Of a stretch of 64,000 bases of DNA, positions 51,477-61,010 are shown piece by piece. The notes beneath the pieces were generated by a model. The model worked only from the letters and a program-made list of their open reading frames with translations. It was not told the origin of the DNA and made no database searches. Within the stretch, counting starts at the first letter, position 1, and the number at the start of each line of letters is the position of its first letter. The position numbers were made by a program, and so were the translations under genes. Origin of the DNA: Phormidium tenue FACHB-1050 (GTDB lineage Bacteria > Cyanobacteriota > Cyanobacteriia > Pseudanabaenales > Pseudanabaenaceae); contig NZ_JACJQY010000024.1 in assembly GCF_014696925.1 (NCBI RefSeq), positions 1-64,000 of the forward strand. Reading direction: 5' to 3'.

Positions 51477-52829
51477 ATGAAAAAGATTTTTGTGCTGGAC
51501 ACCAATGTATTGCTATACGATCCCACAGCCATGAGACGCTTTGAGGATAATGAGGTCGTCTTACCCATGACCATTATTGAAGAACTCGATCGCTTTAAAA
51601 AGCAACCTGAGATGATCGGACGCAATGCGCGACAAGTTTCGCGAGACTTAGACGAATTACGAAGTCAGGGGAATATCATCCAAGGGATTGAGTTGGAAAG
51701 TGGGGGATTGCTGCGAGTAGCACTGTGCGATCGCGAAACGTTAAAAACTCTGCCCATTGAACTAGAAGGCGATCGCAATGACAATGCCATTCTCGCAGTC
51801 GCACTCGAACTTAAACGTGGTTGTCAATGTCGGGTGGTCATGGTCAGCAAAGACACCAATCTACGGATCAAAGCTGATGCCCTAGGACTGGAAGCTCAAG
51901 ATTATGAGACGAATAAGGTTGATGTTTCTGAACTTTATACAGGTATTACAGAAGTAATCGTCGATGCAGAAAAGATCGATCTGCTTTTTAAGAATGGCGC
52001 GATTTCTATTGATGGTGAACTTTGCCCAAATCAAGCGGTGATGCTGATCGATCAGTTCAATCCTTCCCATACGGCTTTAGCGATCGCCAGTAGTAGCAAC
52101 CAAGACTCCACAAAACTAGTCGCCATCAATAAGCTCGTCAATTCAGGGGTTGTGGGAATCAATGCACGCAATCGCGAACAAAAATTTGCCCTCGATCTTT
52201 TGCTGAATGATGCTATTCCCCTAGTTACCCTCGTTGGCAAAGCTGGCACTGGCAAAACTTTGTTAGCGATCGCGGTGGGATTGCATAAGGTTGCCGATGA
52301 GCGCGTATATACTAGGCTGCTAATTTCACGCCCCGTAATCCCTATGGGTAAAGACATTGGCTTTCTGCCTGGGGATATTAAGGAAAAACTTACACCTTGG
52401 ATGCAACCCATTTACGATAATTTCGATCTGATTTTTGGCTCTCAATCCCCCAAAGATCCAAAAGAAAAGCGGAGTATGCATTCACATACTCGGCGAGGAC
52501 ATGAGGACTTAATGGAACGAGGTTTACTTCAGATTGAACCGCTTACCTACATTCGAGGTCGGACTATTCCTCAACAATTTCTGATTGTGGATGAAGCTCA
52601 AAACCTTACTCCCCATGAGGTGAAAACTATTCTTACCCGCGCTGGTGAAGGTACAAAAGTGATTCTAACTGGTGATCCAGAACAAATTGATAATCCCTAC
52701 ATTGATGCAGCAAGTAATGGCTTAACCTATGTGGTAGAAAGGTTTAAAAATGACCCATTGGCTGGACATATTACTCTCAGTAAGGGGGAACGCTCGAAGC
52801 TAGCAGAACGTTCTACGGAACTCCTCTAA
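51477..52829 (+). CDS. PIN-PhoH fusion protein
   Basis: This 450-residue protein has an N-terminal PIN RNase domain (1-140, VLDTNVLLYDP with the first acidic residue, NDNAILAVAL further on) and a C-terminal PhoH ATPase (about 230-450) with Walker A GKAGTGKTLLA near 253-263 and Walker B FLIVDEAQN near 367-375. PhoH2-type fusions couple ATP-driven RNA unwinding to RNA cleavage. Catalytic Asp and Walker residues are intact. It stands alone, flanked by hairpins. Confidence 0.93.
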   Translation: MKKIFVLDTNVLLYDPTAMRRFEDNEVVLPMTIIEELDRFKKQPEMIGRNARQVSRDLDELRSQGNIIQGIELESGGLLRVALCDRETLKTLPIELEGDRNDNAILAVALELKRGCQCRVVMVSKDTNLRIKADALGLEAQDYETNKVDVSELYTGITEVIVDAEKIDLLFKNGAISIDGELCPNQAVMLIDQFNPSHTALAIASSSNQDSTKLVAINKLVNSGVVGINARNREQKFALDLLLNDAIPLVTLVGKAGTGKTLLAIAVGLHKVADERVYTRLLISRPVIPMGKDIGFLPGDIKEKLTPWMQPIYDNFDLIFGSQSPKDPKEKRSMHSHTRRGHEDLMERGLLQIEPLTYIRGRTIPQQFLIVDEAQNLTPHEVKTILTRAGEGTKVILTGDPEQIDNPYIDAASNGLTYVVERFKNDPLAGHITLSKGERSKLAERSTELL

Positions 52830-52880
52830 ATTCCAAAAATGAGAGTGGGTGCGAAGCACCCACTCTCATTTTTGGAATTT
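52828..52880. terminator. 25-bp perfect hairpin after the PhoH gene
   Basis: Arms 52828-52852 and 52856-52880 match fully, tip GC-GAA-GC, and the stop codon overlaps the left arm. Confidence 0.85.
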
Positions 52881-52917
52881 TCTTTAGTGGCAGATGTGAC
52901 TTGTGAAAAAGCTAAAC

Positions 52918-53089
52918 TACAGTAGTGGCAATTCATGAATTGCCACTACTGTAAAATAAGAGTTTTAAGTAACTAGGCATAAGTAAACTAAAAACCTAGA
53001 AAGCTGTCCCGCCCGCGCAGCGGGCGGGACAGCTTCTGGTTTTAGGTTTTAATTATGGTGAGCTACTTAAGGCATTTTTGCGTAAGTCC
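52918..53089. repeat. Inverted-repeat element remnants (CAATTCATGAATTG family) plus hairpin
   Basis: A perfect 36-bp palindrome (52918-52953) has the same CAATTCATGAATTG centre as 14120-14165 but different outer arms. TTTTTGCGTAAGTCC at 53075-53089 is the matching element end. Between them lies a GC-rich hairpin (52991-53042, tip GC-GCA-GC), probably a separate insertion. The 306-nt gap holds no gene. Confidence 0.75.
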
Positions 53090-53135
53090 TAAATTTATTT
53101 CCAATGCCCCAATCAATATCCTTGTGTAAATCTTC

Positions 53136-54104
53136 ATGAGCTATCTCGAAACTACCGCCGAATTTTATACGGAAGCAGCAAAAACACCACAGGTTGGGCT
53201 GTGCTGCATTAGTACGCCACCACTGCAATTCCCTAATCTCAAAATACCTAAAATCATTGAGCAGATGAACTATGGCTGTGGAACAACCATCCATCCTACA
53301 GAATTACGTGGTAGTCCAACGGTTTTGTATATTGGGGTTGGCGGTGGTTTAGAAGCTCTGCAATTTGCTTACTTCTGTCGTCGTAAAGGTAGCGTTATTG
53401 CCGTTGATCCAGTAGCCGCCATGCGTGAAGTTGCTAGTCATAATTTGAAATTAGCGGCTCAAGAGAATGATTGGTTTGATCCTGAATTTGTGAACATTTT
53501 AGAAGGAGATGCCTTTGCATTGCCTGTTCCTGATGCTTCGGTTGATGTAGTTGCTCAGAATTGTCTATTTAATATTTTTGAGCCTCAAGACTTACAAAGA
53601 GCTTTAAAAGAAGTCTATCGAGTTCTCAAACCTAAAGGCAGATTGATTATGAGTGATCCGATCGCTACTCGTCCTATTCCTGCAAATCTACAAGCGGATG
53701 AGCGACTACGTGCTATGTGCCTATCAGGAGCCATGACCTATGACGAGTATATTCATTACCTAATTGCCGCAGGATTTGGACAAATAGAAGTCCGCGCCCG
53801 TCGTCCCTATCGCTTGCTGGATACCCATAGCTTTGATTTGGATACGCCGCTGATGTTAGAGAGTTTAGATTCTGTATCATTCAAGGTTCCCATTCCCAGT
53901 GATGGAGCTTGTGTATTTACAGGCAAAACCGCTGTTTATAGTGGGCTGGAGTCATCTCTAGATGATCAAGCAGGGCATGTTTTGCAGCGTGGTAATCCGA
54001 CATCCGTATGTGATAAAACTGCGGCAAAACTTGCTGATAAGTTTCCGCAAGATGTGCTGATCACAGATTCTACTTGGCACTATAACGGTGGTGGATGTTG
54101 CTGA
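53136..54104 (+). CDS. arsM: Arsenite S-adenosylmethionine methyltransferase (ArsM)
   Basis: This 322-residue protein has a class I methyltransferase core (VLYIGVGGGLEALQFAY near 65-81, VDVVAQNCLFNIFEPQD near 139-155) and cysteines for arsenite (LCCIST near 22-27, NYGCGTT near 47-53, C-terminal GGGCC). This is the ArsM type that cyanobacteria use to methylate arsenite on the way to arsenosugars. The last codons overlap a long frame of the next gene. No arsR or arsenosugar radical-SAM gene is next to it in the window. Confidence 0.88.
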   Translation: MSYLETTAEFYTEAAKTPQVGLCCISTPPLQFPNLKIPKIIEQMNYGCGTTIHPTELRGSPTVLYIGVGGGLEALQFAYFCRRKGSVIAVDPVAAMREVASHNLKLAAQENDWFDPEFVNILEGDAFALPVPDASVDVVAQNCLFNIFEPQDLQRALKEVYRVLKPKGRLIMSDPIATRPIPANLQADERLRAMCLSGAMTYDEYIHYLIAAGFGQIEVRARRPYRLLDTHSFDLDTPLMLESLDSVSFKVPIPSDGACVFTGKTAVYSGLESSLDDQAGHVLQRGNPTSVCDKTAAKLADKFPQDVLITDSTWHYNGGGCC

Positions 54105-54181
54105 TGTATAAGAATCCCCCCACCCCTAGCCCCTCTCCCACTAGGAGAAGTGAACAACAGTTTTATATATCTTCTTACTTA

Positions 54182-54892
54182 ATGCGCTTACTTTTTGGAG
54201 CGATCGCCTTTTTAGCAATCAATGCCATCCTAGTTAATCCTGCCTTTGCTCAAGAAACAGCCCCGATCACCAGTTTCAATCCTCAAGAACTACTTCGCTC
54301 ATCCTTGAAATGGGTGGAAAGCTTAGGTTACATCGGTGGGCTTGCTTTTATGCTCATCTATATTGTTGCGACCGTCGCCTTTATCCCAGGTTCCATCTTG
54401 ACCTTAGGTGCAGGTGTGGTATTTGGTGTTGTCCTAGGTTCTCTCTATGTATTCATCGGTGCAACCTTAGGGGCGATCGCTGCTTTTTTAGTTGGGCGGT
54501 ATTTAGCCCGTGATTGGGTTGGTAAAAAGATTGAAGGTAATCAAAACTTTGCAGCGATCGATCAGGCTGTTACACATGCAGGATTCAAAATTGTTCTGTT
54601 AACGAGACTGTCACCAATATTTCCATTTAATTTACTTAATTATGCTTTTGGAATTACTGGAGTTACGCTCAAAGACTATGCAATGGCTTCCGTTGGCATG
54701 TTTCCTGGGACAGTGATGTATGTCTATATTGGTTCTCTAGCTGGAGATATTGCCCGTATCGGTAGCGAGAGTCAACCCACAGATGCCACTATTCAATGGG
54801 TCATTCGGATTGTTGGTTTTATAGCTACAGTTGCTGTAACGCTATATATTACAAGCATTGCCCGTAAGGCGATCGCCGAAATTAGCAATTAG
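54182..54892 (+). CDS. TVP38/TMEM64 (DedA-like) membrane protein
   Basis: This 236-residue protein has about five membrane segments and the SNARE-associated/VTT core FIPGSILTLGAGVVFG and GRYLARDWVGKKIEG, then RLSPIFPFNLLNYAFGITGV. Relatives scramble or transport lipids or ions. The frame is open from 54095, overlapping arsM, but that extension translates a CCCCTAGCCCCTCTCCCA-type repeat; ATG 54182 gives a clean signal-like N-terminus (NPAFAQ). In some bacteria such genes neighbour mercury or selenium genes; a link with arsM here is only positional. Confidence 0.8.
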   Translation: MRLLFGAIAFLAINAILVNPAFAQETAPITSFNPQELLRSSLKWVESLGYIGGLAFMLIYIVATVAFIPGSILTLGAGVVFGVVLGSLYVFIGATLGAIAAFLVGRYLARDWVGKKIEGNQNFAAIDQAVTHAGFKIVLLTRLSPIFPFNLLNYAFGITGVTLKDYAMASVGMFPGTVMYVYIGSLAGDIARIGSESQPTDATIQWVIRIVGFIATVAVTLYITSIARKAIAEISN

Positions 54893-54898
54893 CAAATC

Positions 54899-54939
54899 CC
54901 AAGAGTGAGGGCGGCGTGAAGCGCCGCCCTCACTCTTGG
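54899..54939. terminator. Bidirectional hairpin, TVP38 / GGDEF-EAL genes
   Basis: An 18-bp stem CCAAGAGTGAGGGCGGCG with a TGAAG loop lies 7 nt after one gene and 5 nt before the stop of the convergent gene. The tip is GT-GAA-GC, a wobble version of the usual tip. Confidence 0.85.
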
Positions 54940-54943
54940 AGAT

Positions 54944-57481
54944 CTATTTTAATTGTGCTTGCAGTAATAAAGTCGCTTCATGGGCAGGCACAGGGCGGCT
55001 AAATAGATAACCCTGCACTGCGTCACAATTATGCGATCGCAAAAATTCCAATTGCTCTTTCCGCTCTACACCTTCAGCGATCGCTGTAAGATTGAGATTA
55101 TGAGCCATCGCAATAATTGCTGATGTAATGGCGGCATCATCCTTATTTTGAGGAGTTTCGCGAATAAAGCTAGCATCAATTTTGACCTTACTTACAGGCA
55201 AGAGTCTTAAATAACTCAACGAAGAATAACCAGTTCCAAAATCATCAATCGATACACTCATGCCCCTTGTCTGTAACTGTTTCAGCATCGCAATTGTTGT
55301 ATTTTGGTCTTGCATCACCAAGCTTTCAGTAATTTCCAATTCTAAATATTGTGGGTCTAAATCGGTTTCCACAAGAATTTGCATAATGCGATCGCAAAGA
55401 TCGACAACTTGAAACTGTTTTGCAGAGAAATTTACAGCCATCCGAATCGGAGGTAAGCCTTCTCTTTGCCATAACCGATTTTGGGTACAAGCTGTTCTCA
55501 ATATCCATTCACCCAAGCGCACAATCAACCCATGCTCCTCGGCTGCTGGAATAAATTGATTAGGTGGAACCCATCCTAATTCAGGATGTAGCCAACGTGC
55601 TAACGCCTCCATACAGTCAATCTCGCCTGTAACTAGATTAATTTGCGGCTGATAGAACACCTGAAACTCTGAGCGATCTAGAGCTTGGCGAATCCCATTC
55701 TCGATCGCTACATATTCTTTCACTTTTGCGCCGATCGCATGGTTGTAGAGTTGATAATGGTTACGACCACGTTCTTTGGCGCGAAACATTGCGGTATCAG
55801 CATTTTTCATCAAAGTCTCTTCATCCATACCATCATTGGGATAAAGACTAATACCGATACTCGTACCAATATAAAGAGCCATCTCTTCAACAAAGAAAGG
55901 ACTTTCAAAGGATTGTAAAATTAGTTGAGCAAATTGTTGAATTGATTCTACACTCTGCAATTCAGGCACAAAGATCATAAATTCATCTCCACCCATCCTT
56001 GCTAAAAAGGTATTTTCAATCATGCACTCACTCAACCTTTTAGCAACTTCAATTAGGAGGCGATCGCCTGCGGCATGTCCCATGGTGTCGTTTACTAGCT
56101 TAAAGCGATCTAAATCCAAAAATAGCACCGCTAGTAATGGTGGGATTGCTTTGATTTCAGCGAAGTCATGGTGATCGAGATAGATTTGGAGTTGTACTGA
56201 TGCATTGACTAAAGCCGTTGACAGGCGATCTCGAAACAGCACACGATTCGGTAAATCTGTTAAAGAATCATGAAAAGCAAGATGTTCAATTTCAGCTTTA
56301 GCCCGTTTACCCGCTGTAATATCTTCAACTGTTCCCTCAAAATAAAGAATATGACCAGCTATATCGTAAATTGCATGAACATTTTCCGAAGTCCAAATGA
56401 TGGAGCCATCTTTTCGATAAACTTCAGATTCAAAGAATTTAACTTCCTCTTGTGCTTCTAAAAGTTTGATTAATTCCCAACGACACTGGGGATCGACATA
56501 CAATTGCTCTTTGATATCAGTAAGATTAGCAATCAAATCTTCAGGAGAATCATATCCATAAATTTTGGCGAGCATCGGATTTGACATCAAGAACTTACCA
56601 TCAACGGTTGATTGAAAAATTCCTTCAATCGCATTCTCAAAAATACTGCGATACTTAGCTTCAGCGCGTTTCAGAGCTTCTTCAGCCTGCATTTTTTTGG
56701 TGATATCATTGATCAAAATCAGTTCGCACTTATGATTTTGATAGTCAAGGGTATGGGCTGAAACTTCTACAAAGATCTGTGTGCCATCTTTTTTGCGATG
56801 TCTCCATACTTCAGGTACGCTAAATCCTAGGGATACTTTGGAGAGAGCCTCCAAAAGCATTGGAATATCTTCGGCAGGACGAATATCCTGTAAGGTCATT
56901 GATAGAAATTCTTCTTCGCTATAGCCATAATGATTTATGGCAGCCTGATTCACTGCCAAAAACTTTAGTGTTGCGAGATCATAAATCCACATCGGATTAG
57001 GGTTGTTCTCAAATAGATAGCGAGTTCGGCTCTCAAAATCTTGCTTGTTTTTCGCTGTCTGTTCCCAATCAGTAATATCTTCAAATCGATTCACAAAGTG
57101 AGGTTCCTTTGAGCCTCCAACATCAAGATCAGTACTTTGAAGCACTTGAACAATTTGTCCATCTTCGCGAATATAACGCACATTGATATAACAATGATCG
57201 ATTTCTCCTGACAGTAATCTCTCTTTGAGAAAATAATACGCAGACAAGTCATCGGGATGGCAAATCTGCTGATACTTGAGTTGGCAGACTTGCTCAGCGC
57301 TGTATCCTAACAAATCACAAAAAGATACGCTAATCCCCCGAATTTGATCATCTAGAGTTGTTTCAAAAATACCAACTGTACTATTTTCAATGCATTTAGC
57401 TATTCGCATTAAGTTTTTAAGACGCTCTTGTTTAAGAATGTCTTGATATATGGGATTAAGATTGTGATATCTTTCAGCCAA
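54944..57481 (-). CDS. PAS-PAS-PAS-GGDEF-EAL signalling protein
   Basis: This 845-residue cyclic-di-GMP enzyme has no membrane segments. Three PAS domains (about 22-140, 150-270, 270-390) precede a GGDEF domain with an intact MGGDEF and an EAL domain with MEALARW, NFSAKQF, LEITES and IDDFGTGYSSL. Both active sites look complete, so it may make or degrade c-di-GMP depending on signal. The RxxD inhibitory site expected just before GGDEF is absent (ENTFLARM), so product inhibition there is unlikely. It is monocistronic. Confidence 0.93.
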   Translation of the reverse strand: MAERYHNLNPIYQDILKQERLKNLMRIAKCIENSTVGIFETTLDDQIRGISVSFCDLLGYSAEQVCQLKYQQICHPDDLSAYYFLKERLLSGEIDHCYINVRYIREDGQIVQVLQSTDLDVGGSKEPHFVNRFEDITDWEQTAKNKQDFESRTRYLFENNPNPMWIYDLATLKFLAVNQAAINHYGYSEEEFLSMTLQDIRPAEDIPMLLEALSKVSLGFSVPEVWRHRKKDGTQIFVEVSAHTLDYQNHKCELILINDITKKMQAEEALKRAEAKYRSIFENAIEGIFQSTVDGKFLMSNPMLAKIYGYDSPEDLIANLTDIKEQLYVDPQCRWELIKLLEAQEEVKFFESEVYRKDGSIIWTSENVHAIYDIAGHILYFEGTVEDITAGKRAKAEIEHLAFHDSLTDLPNRVLFRDRLSTALVNASVQLQIYLDHHDFAEIKAIPPLLAVLFLDLDRFKLVNDTMGHAAGDRLLIEVAKRLSECMIENTFLARMGGDEFMIFVPELQSVESIQQFAQLILQSFESPFFVEEMALYIGTSIGISLYPNDGMDEETLMKNADTAMFRAKERGRNHYQLYNHAIGAKVKEYVAIENGIRQALDRSEFQVFYQPQINLVTGEIDCMEALARWLHPELGWVPPNQFIPAAEEHGLIVRLGEWILRTACTQNRLWQREGLPPIRMAVNFSAKQFQVVDLCDRIMQILVETDLDPQYLELEITESLVMQDQNTTIAMLKQLQTRGMSVSIDDFGTGYSSLSYLRLLPVSKVKIDASFIRETPQNKDDAAITSAIIAMAHNLNLTAIAEGVERKEQLEFLRSHNCDAVQGYLFSRPVPAHEATLLLQAQLK

Positions 57482-57606
57482 CTTTTTTTACCTTGTCGGT
57501 CTTATGGAAATTACAGCGCTGAGGTACTTAGAACTTTTGGGCAGGTCAAAATGTAAAACACATGATGATTTAGCTCTAAATCTTATAACAATCTGTCGAA
57601 CATCAG

Positions 57607-58377
57607 CTAAATGAGTTTTAATGCTAAATCTACAATCTGCTCATTCGATAATGGTACAGGTAACTGCTGAATCTGGGTGCGATCGCGATAGAGTTCTAGC
57701 TTATTGGCGATCGCTTCAGTAATTCCACCTTCAGTCAAAAAATATGGCAACACATTAATTTTATGAAAGCCCTGTGCTAATAAATTCTCAATCTGCGTTT
57801 CTATTTTTGGCTCCACTCCCCAATAAGCGGCGATCGCCTGACTCTGGGTTGCCAAGTCCTCAACTACCTGATTTGCCCCAAACCGACGACTGCCATGCGC
57901 CATGAGAATGCGCCCCTGTTTTTCTAAGCCGCTTTCGTCGCTATATTTCTCAAAGTGCTGTAATAGTAGACTCGGAATCTGCTTATCTGTACCTACGTGA
58001 GCCATAAGCCGAAATATCGACCGATCTGAGGATTTATCAGGAAATTTTTCTGCTAATTTATCTGTTAACTTACTTTCCGCGATCGCTATTTGTTCAGGAA
58101 TATCTTCGCTGACATGAACTCCTTCTAGCAAAAACAGAGGCAAAATCACAATTTCAGAAACCCCATCTGGGATCACCTCCGTCGCAAATTGTTCTAATTG
58201 CTGGGATAAACTAAGTTCCTGACCTTCTAGACAACCACCGCTAATATAGCGATTATCATAATCATCGCCATATTTATTTTTTCGCGATCGCGCTACGGCT
58301 ACAAAATTTTGCAAAGCTAACCATGAACGGCGATCGCTACTGCCGTGGGTTACTAAAAAAAGCGCTGTAGCGTTCAT
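57607..58377 (-). CDS. CbiX-type sirohydrochlorin chelatase
   Basis: This 256-residue protein has two CbiX/chelatase halves. FLVTHGSSDRRSW (metal His 10) opens the first and ILMAHGSRRFGANQV near 157-171 opens the second; VLPYFLTEGG near 220 is the family end motif. Such enzymes put Fe or Co into sirohydrochlorin for sirohaem or B12. The VTHGSSD start fits cyanobacterial proteins of this class; the metal cannot be told from sequence. Its 5' flank is filled by an inverted-repeat element. Confidence 0.85.
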   Translation of the reverse strand: MNATALFLVTHGSSDRRSWLALQNFVAVARSRKNKYGDDYDNRYISGGCLEGQELSLSQQLEQFATEVIPDGVSEIVILPLFLLEGVHVSEDIPEQIAIAESKLTDKLAEKFPDKSSDRSIFRLMAHVGTDKQIPSLLLQHFEKYSDESGLEKQGRILMAHGSRRFGANQVVEDLATQSQAIAAYWGVEPKIETQIENLLAQGFHKINVLPYFLTEGGITEAIANKLELYRDRTQIQQLPVPLSNEQIVDLALKLI

Positions 58378-58384
58378 AGTTCTG

Positions 58385-58581
58385 ACTCAGTATAATTGTG
58401 ATAGCTATCTTAGAACCCCTTTAAGAATTATCTAGATCCCCCCCAGCCCCCCTTAAAAAGGGGGGAGAATTTAAATTCTTCCCCCTTTTTAAGGGGGGGT
58501 GAGGGGGATCTCTTAGAGCTTTTGACCGCAATAAGTGATTCTCAATTGGTTTTATAGGCAGTTATCACAATTATACTGAGT
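58385..58581. repeat. 197-bp inverted-repeat (MITE-like) element upstream of hflX
   Basis: Perfect 19-bp ends ACTCAGTATAATTGTGATA (58385-58403) and its complement (58563-58581) enclose an imperfect 76-bp palindrome (58435-58510) of the CCCCCC-AGCCCCCCTTAAAAAGGGGG type. It fills almost all the gap between the divergent chelatase and hflX genes and ends 8 nt before the conserved start of HflX. No target-site duplication is evident. Confidence 0.85.
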
Positions 58582-58588
58582 AACGCAT

Positions 58589-60259
58589 ATCGAAACTATT
58601 TACGGAAAAACCCAAGGACTGAAGGCGCATCAATTAAAGCAATTAGATCGATTGTATCGATCGCGATTGCCTCAAGATAGCCTCACCACGCCTGAATTAG
58701 CTCAACGTCTTGCCGCAGTTAGTGCTGAGCTAAAGGAATCTATCTGCATATATATCAATAGGCGCGGACAGGTGATCCGCGTGGCGATCGGGACACCTAA
58801 TCAAACTAAAATCCCACCCCTTGAATTGCCTCGCTATGGTAGCGATCGCCTCAGTGGATTGCGCTGTATTTGTGCAAGTCCTGATGCTCTGCCGCCTAAC
58901 CCCACTGACTTAACGGCGATGTTGATGCAGCGTCTTGATGCCTTGATAATCTTGCCAGTTAATCCCAAAGGCTATGCTGAGCGGGGATATTTGGCGCATT
59001 TATTACCAGCTACTGATACAGAACTGCCTGAACAGCAGAATGCTTGGCGGGTATCAACGCCGATGACCATCGAGGCACTATCCAAGCAAGATTTCTTGGA
59101 ATTAGTAGAAGGGCTAGAAGAAGAATTTAGCCGCAACTTTGCAGGTCGAGCCACTGATGATGATCGTGATCGCGTAGTGCTAGTCGGGCTAATGCATCAA
59201 AAAGAAAAGTCAGACTCAATGCCCTTTACGATGATTGAACTTGGTCAACTTGTAGAAAGCGCAGGCGGTAAAGTGCTAGATGCACTCTGGCAAAAACGCG
59301 AACGTCCCCATCCTCAGACCGTTCTCGGTGAAGGCAAAGTATTAGAACTCGCGATCGCTGCCCAAACTAAAGGTGCAAATTTGGTCGTATTTGATCGCGA
59401 ACTCACGGCTTCCCAAACCCGCAATATTGAAAGAATGATCGGCTTACGAGTTAGCGATCGCACTGAAGTAATTCTCGATATTTTTGCTCAACGTGCCCAG
59501 TCATCGGAAGGGAAGCTACAAGTTGAGCTAGCTCAGCTAGAATATCGATTACCGCGCTTAGCTGGGCATGGTCAAGCTCTATCTAGACTCGGCGGCGGTA
59601 TCGGTACACGCGGCCCAGGTGAAACCAAATTAGAAACCGATCGCCGTGTAATTCAAAAGCGCATCACCTTCCTTCAGCAGCAAGTTAATCATCTGCAAGC
59701 ACAGCGATCGCGCATTCGCCAAAAACGAGTTGATCAAGAAGTCCCCACCGTCGCGATCGTTGGCTATACTAATGCGGGCAAATCAACTTTGCTGAATGCG
59801 ATGACTAAAGCCGAGGTCTATGCTGCTGACAAGTTGTTTGCAACCCTCGACCCCACCACTCGCCGCCTCACGCTTACGGGTGAGGATGATCAAATGCATA
59901 CGGTTCTACTTACCGACACCGTAGGATTCATTCATGAACTTCCTAAATCGCTGGTTGATGCCTTTCGTGCCACACTTGAGGAAGTCTCAGAAGCCGATGT
60001 ACTAGTACATTTAGTCGATGCTTCTCATTCTGCTTGGGAAGATCAGCTTAAATCGGTGGATAAAATCCTCAAAGATATGCCGATCGCCGTTGGTCCAATC
60101 CTGTTGGTTTTCAATAAAATCGATGCTGTTGAAGATCCCAAGGCAATCTTAGAGAAATATCCTGAGGCGATCGCTATATCTGCGCTTAAACGCCAAGGCT
60201 TTGAGCAGATGAGTAAGTCTTTGCTCAAACTCATCGAATATGCGATCGGTAAACTATAA
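58589..60259 (+). CDS. hflX: GTPase HflX
   Basis: HflX is a ribosome-associated GTPase that rescues or splits stalled ribosomes. The N-terminal HflX domain, a glycine-rich linker (RLGGGIGTRGPGETKLETDRR) and a G domain with GYTNAGKSTLL, DTVGFIHELP and NKID are visible. The first usual start codon is TTG 58652 (535 aa), but the frame continues upstream with ETIYGKTQGLK, which I recall as the conserved N-terminus of cyanobacterial HflX (METIYG...). Here the Met position is ATC (58589). I extended the gene to it as the likely original start; which codon is used is uncertain. Confidence 0.9.
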   Translation: METIYGKTQGLKAHQLKQLDRLYRSRLPQDSLTTPELAQRLAAVSAELKESICIYINRRGQVIRVAIGTPNQTKIPPLELPRYGSDRLSGLRCICASPDALPPNPTDLTAMLMQRLDALIILPVNPKGYAERGYLAHLLPATDTELPEQQNAWRVSTPMTIEALSKQDFLELVEGLEEEFSRNFAGRATDDDRDRVVLVGLMHQKEKSDSMPFTMIELGQLVESAGGKVLDALWQKRERPHPQTVLGEGKVLELAIAAQTKGANLVVFDRELTASQTRNIERMIGLRVSDRTEVILDIFAQRAQSSEGKLQVELAQLEYRLPRLAGHGQALSRLGGGIGTRGPGETKLETDRRVIQKRITFLQQQVNHLQAQRSRIRQKRVDQEVPTVAIVGYTNAGKSTLLNAMTKAEVYAADKLFATLDPTTRRLTLTGEDDQMHTVLLTDTVGFIHELPKSLVDAFRATLEEVSEADVLVHLVDASHSAWEDQLKSVDKILKDMPIAVGPILLVFNKIDAVEDPKAILEKYPEAIAISALKRQGFEQMSKSLLKLIEYAIGKL

Positions 60260-60292
60260 AATTTAGATGGTGCTTTGCACCATCTAAATTTT
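60258..60292. terminator. hflX terminator
   Basis: A perfect 16-bp stem AAAATTTAGATGGTGC with tip GC-TTT-GC overlaps the hflX stop codon. Confidence 0.85.
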
Positions 60293-60384
60293 GAGTGCAG
60301 ATCTTTGTAATTGCCGAACAAGCGATGCAATATGCCAAAATATAGGGAGTTAACTACAAGCTTAGATTTACAAGCTGATCGGCA

Positions 60385-60951
60385 ATGTCTGCAATTTCCA
60401 TAAAAGTCCCCAAACAAAAGCTCAAAAATCCACCACTGCAAGTCCATACCCTAGGCGATCGCGTATTACGTCAGCCAGCTAAGCGCATTAGCAAAGTCAA
60501 CGACGAGATTCGTCAGACTATTGTGGAGATGCTCCAGACCATGTATAGCAACGATGGCATCGGTCTTGCTGCGCCACAGGTGGGGATTAACAAACAATTA
60601 CTTGTCATTGATATTGAACTTAAGGACGAGAGTAAGCCACCTTTAGTAATGATCAATCCTGAAGTAAAGTCTTCGGGTGGTGATCTAATTACTGGTGAAG
60701 AAGGCTGTTTGAGCATTCCTGAAGTATTTCTTGATGTCGTACGTCCTGATCGCGTTGAAGTCTCTTATCGTGATGAAGATGGTAGACCGAAGCATCTTAT
60801 TGCCGATGGATTGCTAGCCAGAGTGATTCAGCATGAAATGGATCACTTGAATGGGGTCTTATTTGTCGATCGCGTTAAGAATCCGATAGCCCTCAACAAA
60901 GAATTAAGCGCCCACGGCTTTGCGCCTAAGGATGTCCAAGCGATCAAGTAA
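60385..60951 (+). CDS. def: Peptide deformylase
   Basis: This 188-residue metal hydrolase removes the formyl group from new proteins. All three motifs are present: GIGLAAPQVG near 58-67, EEGCLSIPE near 111-119 and IQHEMDHLNG near 151-160 (metal Cys, His, His and catalytic Glu). Length is typical of cyanobacterial def. Being next to hflX, another ribosome-linked gene, may be chance; a terminator separates them. Confidence 0.96.
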   Translation: MSAISIKVPKQKLKNPPLQVHTLGDRVLRQPAKRISKVNDEIRQTIVEMLQTMYSNDGIGLAAPQVGINKQLLVIDIELKDESKPPLVMINPEVKSSGGDLITGEEGCLSIPEVFLDVVRPDRVEVSYRDEDGRPKHLIADGLLARVIQHEMDHLNGVLFVDRVKNPIALNKELSAHGFAPKDVQAIK

Positions 60952-61010
60952 TTCTAGAGCGGCTCAAAGTACCGCTCTATTGCTCAGAAAATTTATTTAA
61001 GATTGTTTCA

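Noticed and set aside
57607-60951. hflX-def as one ribosome-quality operon
   Set aside because: A perfect terminator hairpin at the hflX stop and a 125-nt gap argue for separate transcription.
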